This document shows, in pieces, positions 9,074 through 18,148 of a stretch of DNA of 64,000 nt. Below the pieces are notes generated by a model, which did no database searches, was not told the DNA's origin, and saw only the letters and a program-made list of their open reading frames with translations. Position 1 is the first letter of the stretch; each line of letters opens with the position of its first letter. Location of the stretch: contig JADKBS010000027.1 of the NCBI GenBank assembly GCA_016714985.1, positions 1-64,000 on the forward strand, given 5' to 3'. Both the position numbers and the translations under genes were made by a program. The DNA is from Saprospiraceae bacterium. GTDB taxonomy: Bacteria; Bacteroidota; Bacteroidia; Chitinophagales; Saprospiraceae.

Positions 9074-12000
9074 TTAATCAATTTTTATTATTTTTCTTGT
9101 CATTGCTGATTTTCCAGTTTTAACCCTCAGCCAATACACCCCAGCCACCAAGTCCGCTCCATGCAAGCCAATTCGATGCCGACCTGCCCCTATCTTGTCG
9201 TAGGAGATGGGCTGCAGCACTTGCCGCCCCATGGCATCAAAAAGGGATAGACTTACAGTGGATTGCTCCCACAAGCCAAATTCAACCCATATTTGGTCGT
9301 TGAACGGATTCGGGTAAGCCTTGATATTCAATGTGTTGTGATTCGCCTCCTTAGTGCCTGTCAGCACCTCTAAATTCAAAATCACGATACTATCGCAACC
9401 CTGCCAAGTCTGCATTGGCACCTCGTAAAGCCCGCCCTGGCTGAAAATCATGCCGCCAACTTCCACAAACTCGCCACTTACAATTGTATCGAAAAGCAGC
9501 GTCTCCACATGGGGGAACACATGGAATATAGCGGTGGAAATGGAGTCGCAGCCAAGTGGCAAACTGACCGTATCCACGATGACCGTATCGCTGAAAAGCT
9601 GAATGCCATTATAGAAACTCCCCTCGCAAACGCTGAACTCAAAATTGGTTTGAATCAGGTCGGTCACGTCCACATGCGCTACGATGGTGCTGTCGCAACC
9701 CAGCGTCCAAGTCGGCAGGATGGTCGTAATGGTGGTATCATTGAATACCTGAACGCCACTATAACTGCCTCCTGCACAAAGGCTTATATCAACTTCAGTC
9801 ATTGAGTTTCCTTCGATGTAAACCTCCCGAACCAACGTATCCACCCCCACCCCATTGCCCACGATGAAGGTCACTTCGTACCTCCCAGCCGATGGGAAAC
9901 TGACCGTCGGGTAGCGCAGGTTGCTTTGGGCGGGCGATGCCCCAGGGAAATACCACTCCCAAGTCTCTGGATTGGAATAGCTCAGGTCGAGGAACTGAAC
10001 CACGGGCGCTTCGCAATTTGCGTTGTGGTTGAAAGCAAAAACTGCAGTTGGCTTGGCAGCAATATTGACCTGCTGTTCATAAGTCGCTGTCCCACAGTCG
10101 TTTGTGGCGGTTAATGTCACCGTATAGCTTCCGTTTTGCGGGTAGGTATAGTTGGGGTTGGCGGCCATTTGGCAAATGCCATCGCCATAGCACCATTCGA
10201 ACTGCGTGCCTCCAAAGCCCATCGGGTCAGCGCTTTGGTTGACGAACTGCACAGTAGCACCGTTCACGAGGAACATAAAATCTGCATCGGGTGCAGGCAA
10301 CACCTTTATATAGTTGGTGTAGGTCGCCTCATGCTCCCCCGCCGCATTTTTAACCAAAAGCCTCGCTTCATAAACACCCGCTGTTGAATAGGTAATGGAA
10401 GGCGGCGTCTCTCCAAAATGAGCAGCTGGTGTGCCACCATCGAAGGTCCATTCCCAATGCGTTGGGTTGCCCGTAGCCTCACTGAAAAACTGAATGGTCT
10501 GGTTCACGCAGATTTCCTGCTGGTCAGCTTCAAAAAAAGCGACGGGAGGCATAAGCGTTGCAGCTTTCCGAAGGAAAATTGGCGCACCCGTCAATGCAAT
10601 GGAATTGGGCGAAACGGTACCGAAAAGCCCCGATTCGGAATAATCCCATTCCAGTCGCTGCAATTGACCAATGTTCCAACTGCCTGGAAATGAATAGGTT
10701 GCACTGGCGTTTTCTGAAAGGTCCGTCTCGGTTTTTGCCCAAAGCACATACACGTATGCGCCAGCAGCATCCGTGAATGCCGCACCGTCCACCGTGGCCG
10801 GGAGGTTCATCTGGCCCGTCCGTTGCTCGTTATAATCAGTTCCAAAGAGAAGGTCGGAGGTCGTTTTCAGGGCAATGGCCCCGTCTGTTTTGGTCACGTT
10901 GAAAGGCGTCGAGCCGTCCATCCGTGCATACAAGCCCATGACCTGAAACGGGTCGGTGGCTTCCCAAACGTTGGCACTTTCCGACAACCGGAAGATGTTC
11001 AGTTGCCGGATGCCGTCCTTCACGCTTTCCACCCAAGCCTTTATGGTCCAGTTGCGCTGCGCCTCATCGGAACCGATGAAGCCATAAAACGAGCGCCTCG
11101 GCAGGTTCGCCTCGCTGATAATCCATTCTTTTTCAGGGAGTTGTACGCCGTTATAGCCGTACTCGGCCAACACGTTTTGGAACTTGGCCTTCACCTGTGG
11201 GATGCCCTGCACGGCGGCGTCGCTGTGGCGCTCGTAGGCAAATTGGCCAGCGGCCACATCAAAATACACGGTGCTGCCATCGAAATGCGGATAGCTCTTG
11301 TAGCCTACTGCGTCGAAATAGGCGCCCCCTTTCAGCGGATAGGGCGTTTGGATGGAGCCGTCGAGCGGGTTGTCGGTATTGCGGCAGACCGCATCCAAAA
11401 ACGACGGGAAGGCAATGCCGCTGATGGTAACGTAGGCATCGGGGTCGAGGGTATGCACTATTTCATAGGCAATGCGAAGGCTGCGCACGTAGTAGAAAAT
11501 CGGGGCATTCAGTTCGTAGTCGCAGGGGTCGGGGTTGTTTTCCCACCAGTTGCCGGGTTCGCCGGGTGGGAGCCAAGCCTTCTCACCGGTCATATCGAAA
11601 TCGGGCGAGTTGAAGACTTCCCAAAAGCGCACGTGGTCTTTGTAGGTGTTCACCGTGTTCCAGACGTAGAGGGCAAACGGATTGTCCTCGTTCACGGGGG
11701 TGCCATGCTCGCCGTTGTCCCAAATACCCAGGTACAAATCCTTAAAAAGGGCGCTTTGGTTGTTGGGGCAGTAGCGGATGGGGTCTTGGTTTTGCGCAGC
11801 AGGAAAAGCCAATAGGAAGCTGTTGTCACGCAGGTCGAGGTTGCTGAAATGCTGGAACTCGGCGAGGCGGGTCTCGTAGCCAAGGTCAATAAAAGCACTC
11901 TCACCTGTGTAGGTGCGAACCGCCTTTACGCCGGTGCCCCCCACCCCTTCCAGCGGGTTGCCTGCGGCAATATCGGCTTGCTGCTCGGAAGTCCAGTTGT

Positions 12001-14194
12001 TCACATAGTCCCAAGTGGTGCTGGGCCGAAACTTCCCTGTAAATGTCGGGATGCTGTCGTTGGCGGTAAAATCGAGTTGGGTAACGGTTGGTGAAACGAT
12101 GCTCAGGATCTGCGTTGCATTCACCATACCGCATTGGTTTTCAGCGGTTAAGGTGACGGTATAGTTGCCAGATTGCAGGTAAACATGTGTTGGCTCAGGC
12201 GCTGTCGTACTGTTGCCATCGCCGAAATTCCATGTGAATTCAAAAAGCCCATAGGTCGTCAGGTTCTTGAAAAATACGATGGGGCCAGATTGGATAAAAT
12301 CAAAGCTAGGGCTTGGGGTCTGTTCCAAAAACAGCGTTTGCGTTTGCTCCGCAATGACTTGGCCTGCTGAATTTTTAGCTTGCAGGCTGATGGAATAGCT
12401 ACCGGGATAAGTCAAGGTTAGGGATAAATTATCAGCCACATATAAGGCTAAACCTCCATCAGGGGAATTAATGCGGTATTGCCAATCAGCAGCGCCTTGA
12501 ATTTGTGAGGTAAGCTGCAAATCAAACGGCACACAGCCCGTATTGGCGTTCATGGCAAACACCTGTTGCGTCAGAAAAATCGGCGTTCCAGTCAATATGA
12601 TGTTTGCCGAAGGCACTGAAACCGCATTTTGCGAAACGCTTCCATCCCATTCGCATCTCAAAAGATTGGGGATGTTCAAACCCGTTGGAAATGAATAAGT
12701 TGCACTCGCTGTCTCGCTCATATCGGTCAGCGTTTTTGCCCAAAGTACATACGTGAAATTGCCGGAGGCATCCTTGAATGCACCGCCACCGACATTGCCC
12801 GGCAACTGCAATTGCGCCGTGCGCACCGGGTCGAACGTTTTGCCGAAAAGCACATCGGAGGCCGTCTTGTGCGCCACGCCTACCTCGTTCAGTTCTTGGT
12901 AAAAGCCGTGGTTGTAATCCAGCCGCATGTAAAGCCCCATCAAATCAAATTCAGAATAGGAATTCTCAAACTCGGTATCCTCGGCCAGCTTATAGACCTG
13001 CATTTGCTCAATCTCGTTGGCCATGCAAGTGACCATCGCCTTGATGATGAAATTGCGCTGGGCCTCCGCCGAACCGATGAAGTTCTGTCCGGGGTCGCTT
13101 GGGTCGGGGTATTCCTTGCGGGGCAGGTTTATTTCGGTGATTATCCAATGTTTTTCGGGGTAGGTCGTACCGTTGTAGCCGTAGCTGTCCAGCACTTCCT
13201 GGTAATCTTCCTTGGTGCGCAGCAATGCGTTGGCCGCTCCGTCCGAATGGCGGTAGTAAACCCAATCTTGGATGGCATCGCTGTATTCCCGAAGCCCGCC
13301 ATCGAAATGCGGGTAGCTGTGGTAGCCCATTACATCGAAATAGGCACCACCTTTGAGGGGGTATTCGGCAGTCACGGAGCCGTCCACGGGGTTGTCGGTA
13401 TTGCGAAGGATGGCATCCAAAAACGAGGGGTAGCCCGTGCCGGAAACCACTACGTAGGCATCGGGGTCGAGGGTCTTTATGATGTCCCAGCTCATGCGCA
13501 AGAGCCTGACATAGTGGAAAATAGGTGCCCGCAACTTGTAGTCGCAGGGGCTGGGGTTCACGTTCCACCACGAATTGGGCGCACTGGGCGGAAGGTAGCC
13601 AAGGCCGCCCGTGTAGTCGAAACCGGGTTCGTTCCAGATTTCCCAAAAGCGCACATGCTCCTTGTAGGCATTGACGGTCTTGTAGAGGTAGGCGGCGTAA
13701 TAGTTCGAGTCGTTGTAAGGTGTGCCGTTCGCCCCACCGTCCCAAATCGGGCTGTACATATTGGCGAACAAGGTGCTCTGTATGCCGGGGCAATACTGGG
13801 TTGGGTCTTGGTGCGCTGCCGACGGAAAGCCGACGATGACCGTGTGCTCGCTCATGCCCAGTTCATCGTATTTCTGGAAAATGGGCAGGCTGGCATCGTA
13901 GCCCGCCACCTCAGCATAGCTCTCAAAAATGCCGGGGCGCAGCGATTTCACGCCTGCGCCAAGTACTTGTCCCCCTTGCGAACCCACCGGGGCAGGGCCG
14001 CCCGCTGCGAGCAGGGCGAGCTGTTCTTCCGAAAAAGCAGTGTACTGGCCGATATTGGCCGCAGGATGAAAACCGAGCGTGTAGGGCTTTACTTGATCGT
14101 TGGCGGTGTAGCTGACCTGTGCGTAGGAGGAATTGCCGAAAAGAAGGACAACGAGCGCCATGCACCTTATGGTCAGGGATAGAATTTTGGACAT
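9074..14194 (-). CDS. Giant secreted protein: two glycosidase-like modules, PKD domains, GCDS repeats, T9SS type A tail
   Basis: 1706 aa. Signal peptide 1-25; TIM-barrel glycosidase-like module 1 (~27-545); PKD domain (~625-705, WNFGDG); module 2 (~707-1210), a clear duplicate of module 1; three PKD domains (TFDGG, CYGDG, YFPGA); three GCDS repeats; and a T9SS type A domain (IKAYPNPF, then MGRQVL, GVYWLRV). Module 1 keeps the clan GH-A-like pair NEP (E189) and TEINLP (E354). Module 2 has NSP (S863) instead of NEP but keeps SEANLP (E1028). The substrate is unknown; I infer an extracellular polysaccharide enzyme with one working barrel. The exact GH family cannot be set by eye. Confidence 0.85.
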   Translation of the reverse strand: MSKILSLTIRCMALVVLLFGNSSYAQVSYTANDQVKPYTLGFHPAANIGQYTAFSEEQLALLAAGGPAPVGSQGGQVLGAGVKSLRPGIFESYAEVAGYDASLPIFQKYDELGMSEHTVIVGFPSAAHQDPTQYCPGIQSTLFANMYSPIWDGGANGTPYNDSNYYAAYLYKTVNAYKEHVRFWEIWNEPGFDYTGGLGYLPPSAPNSWWNVNPSPCDYKLRAPIFHYVRLLRMSWDIIKTLDPDAYVVVSGTGYPSFLDAILRNTDNPVDGSVTAEYPLKGGAYFDVMGYHSYPHFDGGLREYSDAIQDWVYYRHSDGAANALLRTKEDYQEVLDSYGYNGTTYPEKHWIITEINLPRKEYPDPSDPGQNFIGSAEAQRNFIIKAMVTCMANEIEQMQVYKLAEDTEFENSYSEFDLMGLYMRLDYNHGFYQELNEVGVAHKTASDVLFGKTFDPVRTAQLQLPGNVGGGAFKDASGNFTYVLWAKTLTDMSETASATYSFPTGLNIPNLLRCEWDGSVSQNAVSVPSANIILTGTPIFLTQQVFAMNANTGCVPFDLQLTSQIQGAADWQYRINSPDGGLALYVADNLSLTLTYPGSYSISLQAKNSAGQVIAEQTQTLFLEQTPSPSFDFIQSGPIVFFKNLTTYGLFEFTWNFGDGNSTTAPEPTHVYLQSGNYTVTLTAENQCGMVNATQILSIVSPTVTQLDFTANDSIPTFTGKFRPSTTWDYVNNWTSEQQADIAAGNPLEGVGGTGVKAVRTYTGESAFIDLGYETRLAEFQHFSNLDLRDNSFLLAFPAAQNQDPIRYCPNNQSALFKDLYLGIWDNGEHGTPVNEDNPFALYVWNTVNTYKDHVRFWEVFNSPDFDMTGEKAWLPPGEPGNWWENNPDPCDYELNAPIFYYVRSLRIAYEIVHTLDPDAYVTISGIAFPSFLDAVCRNTDNPLDGSIQTPYPLKGGAYFDAVGYKSYPHFDGSTVYFDVAAGQFAYERHSDAAVQGIPQVKAKFQNVLAEYGYNGVQLPEKEWIISEANLPRRSFYGFIGSDEAQRNWTIKAWVESVKDGIRQLNIFRLSESANVWEATDPFQVMGLYARMDGSTPFNVTKTDGAIALKTTSDLLFGTDYNEQRTGQMNLPATVDGAAFTDAAGAYVYVLWAKTETDLSENASATYSFPGSWNIGQLQRLEWDYSESGLFGTVSPNSIALTGAPIFLRKAATLMPPVAFFEADQQEICVNQTIQFFSEATGNPTHWEWTFDGGTPAAHFGETPPSITYSTAGVYEARLLVKNAAGEHEATYTNYIKVLPAPDADFMFLVNGATVQFVNQSADPMGFGGTQFEWCYGDGICQMAANPNYTYPQNGSYTVTLTATNDCGTATYEQQVNIAAKPTAVFAFNHNANCEAPVVQFLDLSYSNPETWEWYFPGASPAQSNLRYPTVSFPSAGRYEVTFIVGNGVGVDTLVREVYIEGNSMTEVDISLCAGGSYSGVQVFNDTTITTILPTWTLGCDSTIVAHVDVTDLIQTNFEFSVCEGSFYNGIQLFSDTVIVDTVSLPLGCDSISTAIFHVFPHVETLLFDTIVSGEFVEVGGMIFSQGGLYEVPMQTWQGCDSIVILNLEVLTGTKEANHNTLNIKAYPNPFNDQIWVEFGLWEQSTVSLSLFDAMGRQVLQPISYDKIGAGRHRIGLHGADLVAGVYWLRVKTGKSAMTRKIIKID

Positions 14195-14437
14195 AGTGTT
14201 GCTGCGTTTCTTGTGTTGCTAAGACGAAGGGGGAACCACGAAATGGGGAAATTTTATTTCAGACGTTAGCCACTGGGCGGGGGGAGATGGTACAAAGATA
14301 AAAGCAAAATTTTGAAGTTGGAACAAATTTTTAGTGGCGAAAATGGGAAACTGGTTTTTCAAAATCCAAGTCAAAGTAGATTTTACGTGACTTAGAAGAA
14401 CAATTTGTGCTTAGCAATGGGCGTCTTTTCATAAAAC

Positions 14438-14522
14438 TACCCTTATTTTGTTACAAAAATCAATAAATTTTACCCTTATTTTGTTACAAATAAATTGTAT
14501 TTTTACCTTTATTTTGTAACAA
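14438..14522 (+). promoter_or_regulatory. Three direct repeats at exact 33-bp period upstream of ATPase gene
   Basis: TACCCTTATTTTGTTACAAA at 14438-14457 and 14471-14490 and a variant (TACCTTTATTTTGTAACAA) at 14504-14522. Each starts 33 bp after the last, and the third ends 12 nt before the ATG at 14535. The spacing is close to three helical turns, so a protein could bind all three on one face. The rest of the 340-bp gap (14195-14437) shows no gene. Confidence 0.7.
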
Positions 14523-14534
14523 TTTTTCTTTAAA

Positions 14535-15899
14535 ATGTATTTTAAACGGCACATTATCAGCAATTTAGAAAGCTGGAAAAACAATTTTTCCCGGAAGCCG
14601 CTACTATTGCGTGGCGCAAGGCAAGTGGGCAAGACGACGCTTATCAATGAATTTGCAAAAAACAACTTCCGCCATTTCATCTCACTTAACTTGGAAAGGC
14701 CTGTTCATCTTGACTATTTCAAGAAATACAAGGATGCCAAAACTTTGGTTGATGCCTTGTTCCTCGCTCACAACCTGCCTTCCGACCTAAAGCCAAACAC
14801 GCTGCTTTTCATTGACGAAATCCAAGAGTCGCCCGAAGCCATTGCCCTGCTCCGCTATTTTTATGAAGATGTGCCAGAACTACCTGTCATCGCAGCAGGT
14901 TCCTTGCTGGAACATGTGATGAACCGGGTGAAAAACTTCCCCGTTGGGCGAGTGGAGTATCTCTATATGCATCCGCTCAATTTTGCGGAATACCTTGACG
15001 CAAAAGGGCAAACGATGGCCCTTCAGCAATTGCAAAATATTCCAGTCCAGCCATTTGCCCATGAAACTTTGATGGGGCAGTTCCACGACTACGCCATCAT
15101 TGGTGGTATGCCAGAAGTGGTCAGCACCTTTTTGAAGAAAGGCAATATTGCCGATTTGCCACCGGTATATGAAAGCATTTGGGCCACCTACAAAGATGAT
15201 GTAGAAAAATATGCAACAAATCAAGCTGATGCAAGGGTGTTGAAGCATATAGCCAGCACTGCACATTTGTACATTGACCAACGCATCAAATTTGAGAATT
15301 TTGGGCAATCGAACTACCGCTCAAGGGAAGTTGGCGAGGCAATGCGAAGCCTCGACGATGCCAAAATCATACAACTCATTTACCCAACCACAGACGTTCG
15401 GCCACCCCTAAAACCTGACCTTAAAAAATCGCCCCGCCTTCAGTTTTTGGATACGGGATTGGTGAACCACGAGCTAAAAATACAAGCAGAAATGTTGGCC
15501 TTGAAAGACTTCAACCTGGCCTACAAAGGCGCAATCATTCCTGCCCTCATCACCCAGGAACTGCTGTCTCTCCAAACTACAAGCTACCAAAAGCCGCAGT
15601 TTTGGACTAGGGAAAAGGCGCAGTCTTCCGCCGAAGTTGATTTAGTGGTTGCATATAGCGACAAGGCCATACCCATTGAAATAAAGTCTGGAAAAGAAGG
15701 CACACTAAAATCGCTCCACCAGTTTATTGAGCAGGCTGGCCACCCTTATGCCGTTCGCATGTACGCAGGAGAATTTAGGGTTGAAAAACATCTTACCACC
15801 CAGCAAAAACAGCCTTATTTGCTGATGAATTTGCCCTATTATTTAGGCACTAAAATTCCAGAATATCTCGAATACTTTGTGAAAAACTACCGTTTGTAG
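14535..15899 (+). CDS. AAA ATPase with DUF4143 nuclease-like domain
   Basis: 454 aa. N-terminal AAA_14 ATPase with Walker A GARQVGKTT and Walker B LLFIDEIQESPEA, sensor-like AAGSLLEHV, then a DUF4143 region ending in a PDDEXK-like core (AEVDLVV then PIEIKSG). Proteins of this family are widespread, often horizontally moved, and have no settled function; defence or mobile-element roles are suspected. It stands alone between a giant surface protein gene and the ars cluster, under its own repeat-box promoter. Length is normal for the family and the gene looks intact. Confidence 0.85.
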   Translation: MYFKRHIISNLESWKNNFSRKPLLLRGARQVGKTTLINEFAKNNFRHFISLNLERPVHLDYFKKYKDAKTLVDALFLAHNLPSDLKPNTLLFIDEIQESPEAIALLRYFYEDVPELPVIAAGSLLEHVMNRVKNFPVGRVEYLYMHPLNFAEYLDAKGQTMALQQLQNIPVQPFAHETLMGQFHDYAIIGGMPEVVSTFLKKGNIADLPPVYESIWATYKDDVEKYATNQADARVLKHIASTAHLYIDQRIKFENFGQSNYRSREVGEAMRSLDDAKIIQLIYPTTDVRPPLKPDLKKSPRLQFLDTGLVNHELKIQAEMLALKDFNLAYKGAIIPALITQELLSLQTTSYQKPQFWTREKAQSSAEVDLVVAYSDKAIPIEIKSGKEGTLKSLHQFIEQAGHPYAVRMYAGEFRVEKHLTTQQKQPYLLMNLPYYLGTKIPEYLEYFVKNYRL

Positions 15900-16003
15900 C
15901 AAGCAGAAAAATTGTTTTTCAGGGCAGATAATTATTGACACCTAACAACTTAATCGTTTTTTTACGATAAATTTCCACCTACCCCTTGCGCAATCAAAAT
16001 CCC

Positions 16004-16019
16004 ATCGTATATTTGCGAT
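16004..16019. promoter_or_regulatory. ArsR operator over the arsR promoter
   Basis: ATCGTATATTTGCGAT, an imperfect palindrome that contains the -7 element TATATTTG (16008-16015), with TTG at 15986-15988, 19 nt upstream. Binding would block the promoter 20 nt before arsR. A related palindrome ATCGT-n6-ACGAT is at 15953-15968. The same 16-mer pattern recurs at 16403 and 23819. Confidence 0.7.
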
Positions 16020-16039
16020 GAATTTCACAAACCACGAAA

Positions 16040-16366
16040 ATGGCAGTCCATAAAAAAGAAGAATTCAGCATCGAAGAACAAGAGTTGGCAGCCTTAGCAA
16101 AAGCCCTCGCCCACCCTGCCCGCATTGCCATCCTGAAAGAGCTGGCAAATCGCCAGAGCTGTGTTTGTGGTGAAATCGTGGAAGTGCTGCCGCTGGCACA
16201 AAGCACGGTGTCGCAGCACTTGAAAGAACTGCTGAACGCCGGGCTGATACAAGGCACAGTGGAGGGCGCAAAGTCCTGCTATTGCATCAACACGGACACG
16301 TTCATGCGCTTCGAGCAAATATTCAAGCAATTTTTCATCCACACGATGAAGGACAAATGCTGTTGA
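16040..16366 (+). CDS. arsR: ArsR/SmtB family repressor
   Basis: 108 aa winged-helix repressor. The recognition helix reads QSTVSQHLKELLNAGLIQG. A Cys pair (C41, C43 in SCVCGE) sits just before the wing-helix region, where As(III) is bound in ArsR proteins, and the chain ends in a further CC (107-108). In the family, As(III) binding releases the operator. It is the first gene of an arsR-arsM-arsC-acr3 cluster and is preceded by the operator at 16004. Its own gene is probably autoregulated. Confidence 0.9.
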   Translation: MAVHKKEEFSIEEQELAALAKALAHPARIAILKELANRQSCVCGEIVEVLPLAQSTVSQHLKELLNAGLIQGTVEGAKSCYCINTDTFMRFEQIFKQFFIHTMKDKCC

Positions 16367-16402
16367 AAAAGTCGTGGCCAAGGCTTTTTTTTGGCATTAT
16401 TC

Positions 16403-16418
16403 ATCGTATTTTTTCGAT
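16403..16418. promoter_or_regulatory. ArsR operator upstream of arsM
   Basis: ATCGTATTTTTTCGAT, 20 nt before the arsM start at 16439, overlapping a possible -7 element (TATTTTTTC). It suggests a second regulated promoter between arsR and arsM. Confidence 0.65.
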
Positions 16419-16438
16419 AAATCAATCACCTTTACGAC

Positions 16439-17326
16439 ATGAAATCATCAGATGAAATGAAGCAAATCGTCCGGGAGAAATACTCGGAAATCGCCACACA
16501 GGACAAGGACGCCAACGCCTCTTCTTGTTGCGGAGCAACTTCCTCCTGTGGCACCTACACCATTATGTCGGACAGCTACGCCGACCTTGAAGGCTACAAT
16601 CCCGACGCCGACCTCGGCCTTGGCTGCGGCCTGCCCACCCAATTTGCGAAGATAGCACCCGGCGATACCGTGCTCGACCTCGGCTCCGGTGCTGGCAACG
16701 ACTGCTTCGTGGCCCGTGCCGAAACGGGCGAAACGGGCAAGGTCATCGGAGTGGACTTCACCCCGAAAATGCTCGAACTGTCTAGGCAAAATGCTGAAAA
16801 AAGGGGCTTCAACAATGTGGAGTTCCGCCAAGGCGACATCGAAGACCTGCCCGTGACCGCCGAAAGCGTGGACGTGGTGGTGAGCAATTGCGTGCTGAAC
16901 CTAGTGCCGGACAAGGCGAAGGTTTTCAGTGAAATCAAGCGGGTGCTGCGGCCCGGCGGCCATTTCAGCATCAGCGATGTGGTGCTGCGTGGCGAACTTC
17001 CCGAAAAGCTCGTCTCCGCTGCCGAAATGTACGCTGGTTGCGTCTCCGGTGCCATGCAAATGGATGATTACCTGGCACTTATCGAGCAGGCTGGCTTTGA
17101 AAGCATGACCGTGCAGAAGCAAAAGCCCATCCTCATCCCCGACGATATTTTGCTGGATTACCTGACGCCAGATGAGTTGAAAGCGTTTTCAGCTTCGAAA
17201 ACAGGCATTTTCAGCATCACTGTTTATGCTGAAAAACCGGGCGAGCGAAAGGTGAAAAAGCCCTTGATAGAACTTGCCCAATTGAAAAAAGAGGCTTGCT
17301 GCGGGCCAGGTAGCAACTGTTGTTAA
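16439..17326 (+). CDS. arsM: Arsenite S-adenosylmethionine methyltransferase
   Basis: 295 aa class I methyltransferase. SAM motif I is VLDLGSGAGNDCF (~78-90). The three Cys of ArsM enzymes are present: C63 (GLGCG), C151 (SNCVLNL) and C201 (YAGCVSGA). Cys-rich ends (SSCCGATSSCG, KKEACCGPGSNCC) probably bind arsenite as well. The reaction methylates As(III) to mono-, di- and trimethylarsenicals in the cytoplasm. It lies between arsR and the arsenate reductase and shares the ArsR operator type. Confidence 0.93.
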   Translation: MKSSDEMKQIVREKYSEIATQDKDANASSCCGATSSCGTYTIMSDSYADLEGYNPDADLGLGCGLPTQFAKIAPGDTVLDLGSGAGNDCFVARAETGETGKVIGVDFTPKMLELSRQNAEKRGFNNVEFRQGDIEDLPVTAESVDVVVSNCVLNLVPDKAKVFSEIKRVLRPGGHFSISDVVLRGELPEKLVSAAEMYAGCVSGAMQMDDYLALIEQAGFESMTVQKQKPILIPDDILLDYLTPDELKAFSASKTGIFSITVYAEKPGERKVKKPLIELAQLKKEACCGPGSNCC

Positions 17327-17330
17327 TCAG

Positions 17331-17400
17331 CCATTAAAGTCATTGGTCATTGAGGTCATTGGTCTTTTAAAACCAATGCCTGAATGGCCAATGACCTTTA
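17331..17400. repeat. Hairpin of iterated word CATTGGTC
   Basis: CATTGGTC/CATTGAGGTC is repeated three times and then mirrored as CCAATG...GGCCAATGACC, giving a long imperfect hairpin in the 82 nt between arsM and the phosphatase gene. It may attenuate or end transcription. It could also be a member of the iterated-word class described in the findings. Confidence 0.6.
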
Positions 17401-17408
17401 TATTCAAT

Positions 17409-18134
17409 ATGAAAATCAACGAAAAACTTCAAGCGTACTGCACTGTCCTTGAGTCCGAGTTTTCGGTCATTCCCGAAACCCGGAAACAGGAACTCGCCGA
17501 ATTGGGCGACTATATTTCCAAAAAACGAAAGGCTGGAGAGGAAACAAAGCTTACCGTCATCTGCACCCACAACTCCCGACGCAGCCATATCGGGCAGCTT
17601 TGGTTGGCTGCTGCCGCAATTTATTATGGTGTAAATGGCGTGAGCACCTACTCGGGTGGCACGGAGGCCACCGCTTTCAACCCACGTGCCGTGGCTGCCA
17701 TGCGAAGGGCGGGTTTTGTCATTTCGGGGGATGATATGAAGTCCAATCCGCACTACGAAGCCTCAATGGGTGAGGGAGTTGATGAAATCACCCTTTTTTC
17801 AAAAAAATACGACGACCCAGCGAACCCGCAGCAGGGCTTTGCTGCCATCATGGTCTGCTCCGATGCCGACGAGGCTTGCCCCTTTATTCCGGGGGCCGAG
17901 AAGCGTTTCGCCATCCGCTACGATGACCCTAAAGCATCGGACGGGACGCCCGCAGAGGCTGCCACCTACGACGAGCGTTGTCGGCAGATCGGGAGGGAAA
18001 TGCTATTCGCCATGCGACATGCCACAAAGTGGGATAGCTCCCTGATGATGACTTTGAATTTTGAGAGGAGGGGCCCTGTTTGCTCTCTCGAAAAGACTGC
18101 TAAAATCAATTATACCTGCGTTCATTTTTCATAA
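17409..18134 (+). CDS. Arsenate reductase, low-molecular-weight tyrosine phosphatase type
   Basis: 241 aa from the ATG at 17409 (MKINEKLQ); an upstream in-frame start at 17343 lies inside the iterated-word hairpin and is unlikely. The P-loop is CTHNSRRS (C52, R58: Cys-x5-Arg-Ser). The body matches the protein-tyrosine-phosphatase/ArsC proteins found next to ArsM and ACR3 in Bacteroidota, which reduce arsenate to arsenite. The last ~40 residues after EMLFAM run past the family's usual end and look non-homologous, so a small indel or a recently lost stop is possible. The gene ends 14 nt before acr3. Confidence 0.85.
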   Translation: MKINEKLQAYCTVLESEFSVIPETRKQELAELGDYISKKRKAGEETKLTVICTHNSRRSHIGQLWLAAAAIYYGVNGVSTYSGGTEATAFNPRAVAAMRRAGFVISGDDMKSNPHYEASMGEGVDEITLFSKKYDDPANPQQGFAAIMVCSDADEACPFIPGAEKRFAIRYDDPKASDGTPAEAATYDERCRQIGREMLFAMRHATKWDSSLMMTLNFERRGPVCSLEKTAKINYTCVHFS

Positions 18135-18148
18135 AAAACAACCATCCG

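Noticed and set aside
12812..14182. 456-codon open frame on the plus strand opposite the giant glycosidase gene (also 10823-11815)
   Set aside because: They mirror the codon pattern of the minus-strand gene, have no recognisable domains and are explained as antisense shadows.
14438..14522. Three evenly spaced direct repeats taken as a mini CRISPR array
   Set aside because: Spacers are only 13 nt and AT-rich, there are no cas genes, and the repeats end at a start codon; a regulatory array fits better.
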